A stretch of 64,000 nt of DNA from Oscarella lobularis. Lineage: Eukaryota > Porifera > Homoscleromorpha > Homosclerophorida > Oscarellidae. Of this stretch, positions 12,171 to 25,900 are shown piece by piece. The stretch is taken from the NCBI RefSeq assembly GCF_947507565.1, contig NC_089194.1, positions 62,001 through 126,000 of the forward strand. The letters are read 5' to 3'. The translations under genes and the position numbers were made by a program. Each line of letters opens with the position of its first letter. The stretch's first letter is position 1. The notes beneath the pieces were generated by a model. The model ran no database searches. It was not told the DNA's origin and saw only the letters and a list, made by a program, of their open reading frames with translations.

Positions 12171-13933
12171 AAGTTGAAGGCCCAAACTTTGATTCTAAGG
12201 GTCTGAAGTTAAAGTTCAGGGCTAAAGCTCTGATTCTAAGAACCTGAAGATAAAGTTGAGGGCCTAAACTCTGATTCTAAGGAGATGAAGATAAAGTTGA
12301 GAGACTAAACTTTGATTCTAAGGACCTGAAGATAAAGTTGAGGGCCTAAACTTTGATTCTAAGAACCTTAAGATAAAGTTGATGGCCTAAACTTTAATTC
12401 TAAGGGCCTGAAGATAAAGTTGAGGGCCTAAACTCTGATTCTAAGGCCCTGAAGATAAAGTTGAGGGCCTAGACTTTGATTCTAAGGCCCTGAAGATAAA
12501 TTTGAAGGCCCAAACATTGATTCTAAGGGCCTGAAGATAAAGGTCATGGCCAAAATTCTGATTCTAAGGACCTGAAGATAAAGTTGAGGGCCTAAACTTT
12601 GATTCTAAGAGCCTGAAGATAAAGTTGAGGGCCTAAACTTTGATTCTAAGGACCTGAAGATAAAGTTAAGAGACTAAACTTTGATTCTAAGAAACTGAAG
12701 ATAAAGTTGAACGCCTAAACTTTGATTCTAAGGGCCTGAAGATAAAGTTGAACGTCTAAACTTTGATTCTAAGGCCCTGAAGATAAAGTTGGACGCCTAA
12801 ACTTTGATTCTAAGGGCCTGAAGATAAAGTTGAGGGCCTAAACTCCGATTCTAAGGACCTGAAGATAAAGTTGAGGGCCTAATTTTTGATTCTAAGGACC
12901 TGAAGATAAAGTTGAGGGCCTAAACTCTGATTCTAAGGCCCTGAAGATAAAGTTGAGGGCCTAGACTTTGATTCTAAGGACCTGAAGATAAAGTTGGACG
13001 CCTAAACTTTGATTCTAAGGGCCTGAAGATAAAGTTGAGGGCCTAAACTCCGATTCTAAGGACCTGAAGATAAAGTTGAGGGCCTAATTTTTGATTCTAA
13101 GGACCTGAAGATAAAGTTGAGGGCCTAAACTCTGATTCTAAGGCCCTGAAGATAAAGTTGAGGGCCTAGACTTTGATTCTAAGGACCTGAAGATAAAGTT
13201 GAAGGCCTAAACTTTGATTCTAAGGCCTTGAAGAGAAATTTGAAGGCCCAAACTTTGATTCTAAGGGTCTGAAGTTAAAGTTCAGGGCCAAAACTCTGAT
13301 TCTAAGGACCTGAAGATAAAGTTGAGAGACTAAACTTTGATTCTAAGGACCTGAAGATAAAGTTGAGGGCCTAAACTTTTATTCTAAGGCCCTGAAGATA
13401 AAGTTGAACGCCTAAACTTTGATTCTAGGGGCCTGAAGATAAAGTTGAGGGCCTAAACTCCGATTCCAAGGACATGAAGATAAAGTTGAGAGACTAAACT
13501 TTGATTCTAAGGACCTGAAGATAAAGTTGAGGGCCTAAATTTTGATTCTAGGGACCTGAAGATGAAGTTGAGGGCCTAAACTCCGATTCCAAGGACATGA
13601 AGATAAAGTTGAGAGACTAAACTTTGATTCTAAGGGCCTGAAGATAAAGTTGAGGGCCTAAACTCCGATTCTAAGGACCTGAAGATAAAGTTGAGGGCCT
13701 AATTTTTGATTCTAAGGACCTGAAGATAAAGTTGAGGGCCTAAACTCTGATTCTAAGGCCCTGAAGATAAAGTTGAGGGCCTAGACTTTGATTCTAAGGA
13801 CCTGAAGATAAAGTTGAAGGCCTAAACTTTGATTCTAAGGCCTTGAAGAGAAATTTGAAGGCCCAAACTTTGATTCTAAGGGTCTGAAGTTAAACTTCAG
13901 GGCCAAAACTCTGATTCTAAGGACCTGAAGATA
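12171..13933. repeat. 43-unit (1,763-bp) tandem duplicate of about 10408-12170
   Basis: Marker pairs 10458/12221 (GCTAAAGCTC), 10987/12750 (GAACGTCTAAAC) and 11661/13424 (TCTAGGGGCC) are all exactly 1,763 bp apart, which is 43 x 41. By eye the two copies are nearly identical, which points to a recent unequal exchange. Confidence 0.85.
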
Positions 13934-16900
13934 AAGTTGAAGGCCCAAACTTTGATTCTAACGGTCTGAAGTTAAAGTTCAGGGTCAAAACTTTGATTCT
14001 AAGGACCTGAAGATAAAGTTGAGGGCCTAAGCTCTGATTCTAAGGACCTGAAGATAAAGTTGAGGGCCTAAACTTTGATTCTAAGGATTTGAAGATAAAG
14101 TTGAGGGCCTAAACTTTGATTATAGGGACCTGAAGATAAAGTTGAGGACCTAAACTTTGAATTCCAAGGACCTGAAGATAAGTTGAGGGCCTTAAAATTG
14201 ATTCTAAGGCCCTGAAGATAAAGTTAAGGGCCTAAATTTTGATTCTAAGGACCTGAAGATAAAGTTGAGGGCCTAAACTCTGATTCTAAGGACCTGAAGA
14301 TAAAGTTGAGGGCCTAAACGCCGATTCTAAGGACCTGAAGATAAAGTTGAGAGACTAAACTTTGATTCTAAGGACCTGAAGATAAAGTTGAGAGACTAAA
14401 CTTTGATTCTAAGGACCTGAAGATGAAGTTGAGGGCCTAAACTCTGATTCTAAGGCCCTGAAGATAAACTTGAGGGCCTATACTTTGATTCTAAGGCCCT
14501 GAAGATAAAGTTGAAGGCCTAAACTTTGATTCTAAGGCCCTGAAGAGAAATTTGAAGGCCCAAACTTTGATTCTAAGGGTCTGAAGTTAAAGATCAGGGC
14601 CAAAACTCTGATTCTAAGGACCTGAAGATAAAGTTGAGGGCCTAGACTTTGATTCTAAGGACCTGAAGATAAAGTTAATGGCCTAAACTTTGATTCTAAG
14701 AGCCTGAAGATAAAGTTGAGGGCCTAAACTTTTATTCTAAGGGCCTGAAGATAAAGTTGAGGGCCTAGACTTTGATTCTAAGGACCTGAAGATAAAGTTG
14801 AGGGCCTAAACTCTGATTCTAAGGCCCTGAAGATAAACTTGAGGGCCTAGACTTTGATTCTAAGGCCCCTGAAGATAAAGTTGAAGGCCAAAACTTTGAT
14901 TCTAAGGCCCTGAAGAGAAATTTGAAGGCCCAAACTTTGATTCTGAGGGTCTGAAGTTAAAGTTCAGAGCCAAAACTCTGATTCTAAGGACCTGAAGATA
15001 AAGTTGAGGGCCTAGACTTTGATTCTAAGGACCTGAAGATAAAGTTGATGGCCTAAACTTTGATTCTAGGGACCTGAAGATAAAGTTGAGGGCCTAAACT
15101 TTGAATTCCAAGGACCTGAAGATAAGTTGAGGGCCTTAAAATTGATTCTAAGGCCCTGAAGATAAAGTTAAGGCCAAAATTTTGATTCTAAGGACCTGAA
15201 GATAAAGTTGAGGGCCTAAACTCTGATTCTAAGGACCTGAAGATAAAGTTGAGGGCCTAAACGCCGATTCTAAGGACCTGAAGATAAAGTTGAGAGACTA
15301 AACTTTGATTCTAAGGACATGAAGATAAAGTTGAGAGACTAAACTTTGATTCTAAGGACCTGAAGATGAAGTTGAGGGCCTAAACTCTGATTCTAAGGCC
15401 CTGAAGATAAAGTTGAGAGACTAAATTTTGATTCTAAGGACCTGGAGATAAAGTTGAGGGCCTAAACTCTGATTCTAAGGCCCTGAAGATAAAGTTGAGG
15501 GTCTATACTTTGATTCTAAGGCCCTGAAGATAAAGTTGAAGGCCTAAACTTTGATTCTAAGGCCCTGAAGAGATATTTGAAGGCCCAAACTTTGATTCTA
15601 AGGGTCTGAAGTTAAAGATCAGGGCCAAAACTCTGATTCTAAGGACCTGAAGATAAAGTTGAGGGCCTAGACTTTGATTCTAAGGACCTGAAGATAAAGT
15701 TGATGGCCTAAACTTTGATTCTAAGAGCCTGAAGATAAAGTTGAGGGCCTTAACTTTGATTCTAAGGCCCTGAAGATAAAGTTGAACGCCTAAACTTTGA
15801 TTCTAAGGGCCTAAAGATAAAGTTGAGGGCCTAAACTTTGATTCTAAGGACATGAAGATAAAGTTGAGGGCCTAAACTTTGATTCTAAGGTCCTGAAGAT
15901 AAAGTTGAGGGCCTAAACTTTGATTCTAAGGCCCTGAAGATAAAGTTGAACGCCTACACTTTGATTCTAAGGGCCTGAAGATAAAGTTGAGAGACTAAAC
16001 TTTGATTCTAGGGACCTGAAGATGAAGTTGAGGGCCTAAATTTTGATTCTAAGGACCTGAAGATAAAGTTGAGAGACTAAACTTTGATTCTAAGAGCCTG
16101 AAGATAAAGTTGAGGGCCTTAACTTTGATTCTAAGGCCCTGAAGATAAAGTTGAACGCCTAAACTTTGATTCTAAGGGTCTGAAGTTAAAGTTCAGGGCC
16201 AAAACTCTGATTCTAAGGACCTGAAGATAAATTGAGGGCCTAGACTTTGATTCTAAGGACCTGAAGATAAAGTTGATGGCCTAAACTTTGATTTTAAGAG
16301 CCTGAAGATAAAGTTGAGGGCCTAAACTTTGATTCTAAGGCCCTGAAGATAAAGTTGAGGGCCTAAACTTTGATTCTAAGGTCCTGAAGATAAAGCTGAG
16401 GGCCTAAACTTCGATTCTAAGGCCCTGAAGATAAATTTGAACGCCTAAACTTTGATTCTAAGGGCCTGAAGATAAAGTTGAGGGCCTAAACTGCGATTCT
16501 AAGGACCTGAAGATAAAGTTGAGAGACTAAACTTTGATTCTAGGGACCTGAAGATGAAGTTGAGGGACTAAATTTTGATTCTAAGGACCTGAAGATAAAG
16601 TTGATGGCCTAAACTTTGATTCTAAGAGCCTGAAGATGAAGTTGAGGGCCTAAACTTTGATTCTAAGGCCCTGAAGATAAAGTTGAGGGCCTAGACTTTG
16701 ATTCTAAGGCCCTGAAGATAAAGTTGAAAGCCTAAACTTTGATTCTAAGGCCCTGAAGAAAAATTTGAAGGCCCAAACTTTGATTCTAAGGGTCTAAAGT
16801 TAAAGTTCAGGGGATAAACTCTGATTCTAAGGACCTGAAGATAAAGTTGAGGGCCTAGACTTTGATTCTAAGGACCTGAAGATAAAGTTGATGGCCTAAA

Positions 16901-19900
16901 CTTTGATTATAAGAGCCTGAAGATAAATTTGAGGGCCTAAACTTTTATTCTAAGGGCCTGAAGATAAACTTGAGGGCCTAGACTTTGATTCTAAGGCCCT
17001 GAAGATAAAGTAGAGGGCCTAAACTCTAATTCTAAGACCCTGAAGATAAAGTTGAAGGCCCAAACATTGATTCTAAGGGCCTGAAGATAAAGGTCATGGC
17101 CAAAACTCTGATTCTAAGGACCTGAAGATAAAGTTGAGGGCCTAAACTTTGATTCTAAGGACCTGAAGATAAAGTTGAGAGACTAAACTTTGATTCTAAG
17201 GACCTGAAGATAAAGTTGAGGGCCTAAACTTTGATTCTAAGGCCCTGAAGAGAAAGTTGAAGGCCAAAACATTGATTCTAAGGGCCTGAAGATAAAGGTC
17301 ATGGCCAAAACTCTGATTCTAAGGACCTGAAGATAAAGTTGAGGGCCTAAACTTTGATTCTAAGGACCTGAAGATAAAGTTGAGAGAATAAACTTTGATT
17401 CTAAGGACCTGAAGATAAAGTTGAGGGCCTAAACTTTTATTCTAAGGGCCTGAAGATAAAGTTGAGGGCCTAAACTCTGATTCTAAGGACCTGAAGATAA
17501 AGTTGAGGGCCTAGACTTTGATTCTAAGGTACCTGAAGATAAAGTTGATGGCCTAAACTTTGATTCTAAGAGCCTGAAGATAAAGTTGAGGGCCTAAACG
17601 CCGATTCTAAGGACCTGAAGATAAAGTTGAGAGACTAAACTTTGATTCTAGGGACGTGAAGATGAAGTTGAGGGCCTAAATTTTGATTCTAAGGACCTGC
17701 AGATAAAGTTGAGGGCCTAAACTCTGACTCTAAGGCCCTGAAGATAAAGTTGAGGACATAGATTTTGATTCTAAGGCCCTGAAGATAAAGTTGAACGCCT
17801 AAACTTTGATTCTAAGGCCTTGAAGAGAAATTTGAAGACCCAAACTTTGATTCTAAGGGTCTGAAGTTAAAGTTCAGGGCCAAAACTCTGATTCTAAGGA
17901 CCTGAAGATAAAGTTGAGGGCCTAGACTTTGATTCTAAGGACCTGAAGATAAAGTTGATGGCCTAAACTTTGATTCTAGGGACCTGAAGATAAAGTTGAG
18001 GGCCTAAACTTTGATTCCAAGGACCTGAAGATAAGTTGAGGGCCTTAAAATTGATTCTAAGGCCCTGAAGATAAAGTTGAGGTCCTAAATTTTGATTCTA
18101 AGGACCTGAAGATAAAGTTGAGGGCCTAAACTCTGATTCTAAGGACCTGAAGATAAAGTTGAGGGCCTAAGCTCTGATTCTAAGGACCTGAAGATAAAGT
18201 TGAGGGCCTAAACTTTGATTCTAAGGATTTGAAGATAAAGTTGAGGGCCTAAACTTTGATTATAGGGACCTGAAGATAAAGTTGAGGGCCTAAACTTTGA
18301 TTCCAAGGACCTGTAGATAAGTGGAGGGCCTAAAAATTGATTCTAAGGCCCTGAAGATAAAGTTGAGGGCAAAAACTTCGATTCTAAGGCCCTGAAGATA
18401 AAGTTGAGGGCCTAAACCTTGATTCTAAGGCCCTGAAGATAAAGTTGAGGCCATAAAGTTCGATTTTAAGGTTCTGAAGATAAAGATGAGGGCCTAAACT
18501 TTGATTCTAAAGTCCTAAAGATAAAGTTAAGGGCTTAAACTTTGATTCTCAGGAGCTAAAGATAAAGTTGAGGGCCTAAACTCTGATTCTAAGGCCATGA
18601 AGATAAAGTTGAGGGCGTAGACTTTGATTCTAAGGCCCTGAAGATAAAGTTGAAGGCCTAAACTTTGATTCTAAGGCCCTGAAGAGAAATTTGAAGGCCT
18701 AGACTTTGATTCTAAGGACCTGAAGATAAAGTTGATGGCCTAAACTTTGATTCTAGGGACCTGAAGATAAAGTTGAGGGCCTAAACGCCGATTCTAAGGA
18801 CCTGAAGATAAAGTTGAGAGACTAAACTTTGATTCTAAGGACCTGAAGATAAAGTTGAGAGCCTAAACTTTGATTCTATGGACGTGAAGATGAAGTTGAG
18901 GGCCTAAACTCTGATTCTAAGGCCCTGAAGATAAACTTGAGGGCCTATACTTTGATTCTAAGGCCCTGAAGATAAAGTTGAAGGCCTAAACTTTGATTCT
19001 AAGGCCCTGAAGAGAAATTTGAAGGCCCAAACTTTGATTCTAAGGGTCTGAAGTTAAAGATCAGGGCCAAAACTCTGATTCTAAGGACCTGAAGATAAAG
19101 TTGAGGGCCTAGACTTTGATTCTAAGGACCTGAAGATAAAGTTGATGGCCTAAACTTTGATTCTAAGAGCCTGAAGATAAAGTTGAGGGCCTAAACTTTT
19201 ATTCTAAGGGCCTGAAGATAAAGTTGAGGTCTTAGACTTTGATTCTAAGGGCCTGAAGATAAAGTTGAGGGCCTAAACTCTGATTCTAAGGCCCTGAAGA
19301 TAAACTTGAGGGCCTAGACTTTGATTCTAAGGCCCCTGAAGATAAAGTTGAAGGCCAAAACTTTGATTCTAAGGCCCTGAAGAGAAATTTGAAGGCCCAA
19401 ACTTTGATTCTGAGGGTCTGAAGTTAAAGTTCAGAGCCAAAACTCTGATTCTAAGGACCTGAAGATAAAGTTGAGGGCCTAGACTTTGATTCTAAGGACC
19501 TGAAGATAAAGTTGATGGCCTAAACTTTGATTCTACGGACCTGAAGATAAAGTTGAGGGCCTAAACTTTGAATTCCAAGGACCTGAAGATAAGTTGGGGG
19601 CCTTAAAATTGATTCTAAGGCCCTGAAGATAAAATTAAGGGCCTAAATTTTGATTCTAAGGACCTGAAGATAAAGTTGAGGGCCTAAACTCTGATTCTAA
19701 GGACCTGAAGATAAAGTTGAGGGCCTAAACGCAGATTCTAAGGACCTGAAGATAAAGTTGAGAGACTAAACTTTGATTCTAAGGACCTGCAGATAAAGTT
19801 GAGGGCCTAAACTCTGATTCAAAGGCCCTGAAGATAAAGTTGAGGGCCTAAACTTTGATTCTAGGGACCTGAAGATAAAGTTGAGGGCCTAAATTTTGAT

Positions 19901-22900
19901 TCTAAGGACCTGAAGATAAAGTTGAGGGCCTAAACTCTGATTCTAAGGACCTGAAGATAAAGTTGAGGGCCTAAACGCCGATTCTAAGGACCTGAAGATA
20001 AAGTTGAGAGACTAAACTTTGATTCTAAGGACCTGAAGATAAAGTTGAGGGCCTAAACTTTGATTCTAGGGACGTGAAGATGAAGTTGAGGGCCTAAATT
20101 TTGATTCTAAGGCCATGAAGATAAAGTTGAGAGCCTAGACTTTGATTCTAAGGCCCTGAAGATAAAGTTGAAGGCCTAAACTTTGATTCTAAGGCCCTGA
20201 AGAGAAATTTGAAGGCCCAAACTTTGATTCTAAGGGTCTGAAGTTAAAGTTCAGGGCCAAAACTCTGATTCTAAGGACCTGAAGATAAAGTTGAGGGCCT
20301 AGACTTTGATTCTAAGGACCTGAAGATAAAGTTGATGGCCTAAACTTTGATTCTAGGGACCTGAAGATAAAGTTGAGGGCCTAAACTTTGAATTCCAAGG
20401 ACCTGAAGATAAGTTGAGGGCCTTAAAATTGATTCTAAGGCCCTGAAGATAAAGTTAAGGGCCTAAACTCTGATTCTAAGGACCTGAAGATAAAGTTGAG
20501 GAACTAAACGCCGATTCTAAGGACCTGAAGATAAAGTTGAGAGACTAAACTTTGATTCTAAGGACCTGAAGATAAAGTTGAGAGACTAAACTTTGATTCT
20601 AAGGACCTGAAGATGAAGTTGAGGGCCTATATTTTGATTCTAAGGACCTGCAGATAAAGTTGAGGGCCTAAACTCTGATTCTATGGCCCTGAAGATAAAG
20701 TTGAGGGCCTATACTTTGATTCTAAGGCCCTGAAGATAAAGTTGAAGGCCTAAACTTTGATTCTAAGGCCCTGAAGAGAAATTTGAAGGCCCAAACTTTG
20801 ATTCTAAGGGTCTGAAGTTAAAGATCAGGGCCAAAACTCTGATTCTAAGGACCTGAAGATAAAGTTGAGGGCCTAGACTTTGATTCAAAGGACCTGAAGA
20901 TAAAGTTGATGGCCTAAACTTTTATTTTGAGGGCCTGAAGATAAAGTTGAGGGCCTAGACTTTGATTCTAAGGACCTGAAGATAAAGTTGAGGGCCTAAA
21001 CTCTGATTCTAAGGCCCTGAAGATAAAGTTGAAGGCCCAAACTTTGATTCTAAGGGTCTGAAGTTAAAGTTCAGGGTCAAAACTTTGATTCTAAGGACCT
21101 GAAGATAAAGTTGAGGGCCTAAGCTCTGATTCTAAGGACCTGAAGATAAAGTTGAGGGCCTAAACTTTGATTCTCAGGATTTGAAGATAAAGTTGAGGGC
21201 CTAAACTTTGATTATAGGGACCTGAAGATAAAGTTGAGGGCCTAAACTTTGATTCCAAGGACCTGTAGATAAGTGGAGGGCCAAAAAATTGATTCTAAGG
21301 CCCTGAAGATAAAGTTGAGGGCATAAACTTCGATTCTAAGGCCCTGAAGATAAAGTTGAGGGCCTAAACCTTGATTCTAAGGCCCTGAAGATAAAGTTGA
21401 GGCCTTAAAGTTCGATTTTAAGGTTCTGAAGATAAAGATGAGGGCCTAAAATTTGATTCTAAAGTCCTAAAGATAAAGTTAAGGGCTTAAACTTTGATTC
21501 TAAGGAGCTAAAGATAAAGTTGAGGGCCTAAACTCTGATTCTAAGGCCATGAAGATAAAGTTGAGGGCGTAGACTTTGATTCTAAGGCCCTGAAGATAAA
21601 GTTGAAGGCCTAAACTTTGATTCTAAGGCCCTGAAGAGAAATTTGAAGGCCTAGACTTTGATTCTAAGGACCAGAAGATAAAGTTGATGGCCTAAACTTT
21701 GATTCTAGGGACCTGAAGATAAAGTTGAGGGCCTAAACGCCGATTCTAAGGACCTGAAGATAAAGTTGAGAGACTAAACTTTGATTCTAAGGACCTGAAG
21801 ATAAAGTTGAGGGCCTAAACTTTGATTCTATGGACGTGAAGATGAAGTTGAGGGACTAAATTTTGATTCTAAGGACCTGCAGATAAAGTTGAGGGCCTAA
21901 ACTCTGATTCAAAGGCCCTGAAGATAAAGTTGAGGGCCTAAACTTTGATTCTAGGGACCTGAAGATAAAGTTGAGGGCCTAAATTTTGATTCTAAGGACC
22001 TGAAGATAAAGTTGAGGGCCTAAACTTTGAATTCCAAGGACCTGAAGATAAGTTGAGGGCCTTAAAATTGATTCTAAGGCCCTGAAGATAAAGTTAAGGG
22101 CCTAAATTTTGATTCTAAGGACCTGAAGATAAAGTTGAGGGCCTAAACTCTGATTCTAAGGACCTGAAGATAAAGTTGAGGGCCTAAACGCCGATTCTAA
22201 GGACCTGAAGATAAAGTTGAAAGACAAAACTTTGATTCTAAGGACCTGAAGATAAAGTTGAGAGACTAAACTTTGATTCTAAGGACCTGAAGATGAAGTT
22301 GAGGGCCTAAACTCTGATTCTAAGGCCCTGAAGATAAACTTGAGGGCCTATACTTTGATTCTAAGGATTTGAAGATAAAGTTGAGGGCCTAAACTTTGAT
22401 TATAGGGACCTGAAGATAAAGTTGAGGGCCTAAACTTTGATTCCAAGGACCTGTAGATAAGTGGAGGGCCAAAAAATTGATTCTAAGGCCCTGAAGATAA
22501 AGTTGAGGGCATAAACTTCGATTCTAAGGCCCTGAAGATAAAGTTGAGGGCCTAAACCTTGATTCTAAGGCCCTGAAGATAAAGTTGAGGCCTTAAAGTT
22601 CGATTTTAAGGTTCTGAAGATAAAGATGAGGGCCTAAAATTTGATTCTAAAGTCCTAAAGATAAAGTTAAGGGCTTAAACTTTGATTCTAAGGAGCTAAA
22701 GATAAAGTTGAGGGCCTAAACTCTGATTCTAAGGCCATGAAGATAAAGTTGAGGGCGTAGACTTTGATTCTAAGGCCCTGAAGATAAAGTTGAAGGCCTA
22801 AACTTTGATTCTAAGGCCCTGAAGAGAAATTTGAAGGCCTAGACTTTGATTCTAAGGACCAGAAGATAAAGTTGATGGCCTAAACTTTGATTCTAGGGAC

Positions 22901-25900
22901 CTGAAGATAAAGTTGAGGGCCTAAACGCCGATTCTAAGGACCTGAAGATAAAGTTGAGAGACTAAACTTTGATTCTAAGGACCTGAAGATAAAGTTGAGG
23001 GCCTAAACTTTGATTCTATGGACGTGAAGATGAAGTTGAGGGACTAAATTTTGATTCTAAGGACCTGCAGATAAAGTTGAGGGCCTAAACTCTGATTCAA
23101 AGGCCCTGAAGATAAAGTTGAGGGCCTAAACTTTGATTCTAGGGACCTGAAGATAAAGTTGAGGGCCTAAATTTTGATTCTAAGGACCTGAAGATAAAGT
23201 TGAGGGCCTAAACTCTGATTCTAAGGACCTGAAGATAAAGTTGAGGGCCTAAACGCCGATTCTAAGGACCTGAAGATAAAGTTGAGAGACTAAACTTTGA
23301 TTCTAAGGACCTGAAGATAAAGTTGAGGGCCTAAACTTTGATTCTAGGGACGTGAAGATGAAGTTGAGGGCCTAAATTTTGATTCTAAGGCCATGAAGAT
23401 AAAGTTGAGGACCTAAACTTTGAATTCCAAGGACCTGAAGATAAGTTGAGGGCCTTAAAATTGATTCTAAGGCCCTGAAGATAAAGTTAAGGGCCTAAAT
23501 TTTGATTCTAAGGACCTGAAGATAAAGTTGAGGGCCTAAACTCTGATTCTAAGGACCTGAAGATAAAGTTGAGGGCCTAAACGCCGATTCTAAGGACCTG
23601 AAGATAAAGTTGAGAGACAAAACTTTGATTCTAAGGACCTGAAGATAAAGTTGAGAGACTAAACTTTGATTCTAAGGACCTGAAGATGAAGTTGAGGGCC
23701 TAAACTCTGATTCTAAGGCCCTGAAGATAAACTTGAGGGCCTATACTTTGATTCTAAGGCCCTGAAGATAAAGTTGAAGGCCTAAACTTTGATTCTAAGG
23801 CCCTGAAGAGAAATTTGAAGGCCCAAACTTTGATTCTAAGGGTCTGAAGTTAAAGATCAGGGCCAAAACTCTGATTCTAAGGACCTGAAGATAAAGTTGA
23901 GGGCCTAGACTTTGATTCTAAGGACCTGAAGATAAAGTTGATGGCCTAAACTTTGATTCTAAGAGCCTGAAGATAAAGTTGAGGGCCTAAACTTTTATTC
24001 TAAGGGCCTGAAGATAAAGTTGAGGTCTTAGACTTTAATTCTAAGGGCCTGAAGATAAAGTTGAGGGCCTAAACTCTGATTCTAAGGCCCTGAAGATAAA
24101 CTTGAGGGCCTAGACTTTGATTCTAAGGCCCCTGAAGATAAAGTTGTAGGCCAAAACTTTGATTCTAAGGCCCTGAAGAGAAATTTGAAGGCCCAAACTT
24201 TGATTCTGAGGGTCTGAAGTTAAAGTTGAGGGCCTAGACTCTGATTCTAAGGACCTGAAGATAAAGTTGAGGGCCTAGACTTTGATTCTAAGGACCTGAA
24301 GATAAAGTTGATGGCCTAAACTTTGATTCTAGGGACCTGAAGATAAAGTTGAGGGCCTAAACTTTGAATTCCAAGGACCTGAAGATAAGTTGGGGGCCTT
24401 AAAATTGATTCTAAGGGCCTGAAGATAAAATTAAGGGCCTAAATTTTGATTCTAAGGACCTGAAGATAAAGTTGAGGGCCTAAACTCTGATTCTAAGGCC
24501 CTGAAGAGAAATTTGAAGGCCCAAACTTTGATTCTGAGGGTCTGAAGTTAAAGTTCAGAGCCAAAACTCTGATTCTAAGGACCTGAAGATAAAGTTGAGG
24601 GCCTAGACTTTGATTCTAAGGACCTGAAGATAAAGTTGATGGCCTAAACTTTGATTCTAGGGACCTGAAGATAAAGTTGAGGGCCTAAATTTTGATTCTA
24701 AGGACCTGAAGATAAAGTTGAGGGCCTAAACTCTGATTCTAAGGACCTGAAGATAAAGTTGAGGGCCTAAACGCCGATTCTAAGGACCTGAAGATAAAGT
24801 TGAGAGACTAAACTTTGATTCTAAGGACCTGAAGATAAAGTTGAGGGCCTAAACTTTGATTCTAGGGACGTGAAGATGAAGTTGAGGGCCTAAATTTTGA
24901 TTCTAAGGCCATGAAGATAAAGTTGAGGGCCTAAACTTTGAATTCCAAGGACCTGAAGATAAGTTGAGGGCCTTAAAATTGATTCTAAGGCCCTGAAGAT
25001 AAAGTTAAGGGCCTAAATTTTGATTCTAAGGACCTGAAGATAAAGTTGAGGGCCTAAACTCTGATTCTAAGGACCTGAAGATAAAGTTGAGGGCCTAAAC
25101 GCCGATTCTAAGGACCTGAAGATAAAGTTGAAGGACAAAACTTTGATTCTAAGGACCTGAAGATAAAGTTGAGAGACTAAACTTTGATTCTAAGGACCTG
25201 AAGATGAAGTTGAGGGCCTAAACTCTGATTCTAAGGCCCTGAAGATAAACTTGAGGGCCTATACTTTGATTCTAAGGCCCTGAAGATAAAGTTGAAGGCC
25301 TAAACTTTGATTCTAAGGCCCTGAAGAGAAATTTGAAGGCCCAAACTTTGATTCTAAGGGTCTGAAGTTAAAGATCAGGGCCAAAACTCTGATTCTAAGG
25401 ACCTGAAGATAAAGTTGAGGGCCTAGACTTTGATTCTAAGGACCTGAAGATAAAGTTGATGGCCTAAACTTTGATTCTAAGAGCCTGAAGATAAAGTTGA
25501 GGGCCTAAACTTTTATTCTAAGGGCCTGAAGATAAAGTTGAGGTCTTAGACTTTGATTCTAAGGGCCTGAAGATAAAGTTGAGGGCTTAAATTCTGATTC
25601 TAAGGCCCTGAAGATAAACTTGAGGGCCTAGACTTTGATTCTAAGGCCCCTGAAGATAAAGTTGAAGGCCAAAACTTTGATTCTAAGGCCCTGAAGAGAA
25701 ATTTGAAGGCCCAAACTTTGATTCTGAGGGTCTGAAGTTAAAGTTCAGAGCCAAAACTCTGATTCTAAGGACCTGAAGATAAAGTTGAGGGCCTAGACTT
25801 TGATTCTAAGGACCTGAAGATAAAGTTGATGGCCTAAACTTTGATTCTAGGGACCTGAAGATAAAGTTGAGGGCGTAAACTTTGATTCTAAGGACCTGAA

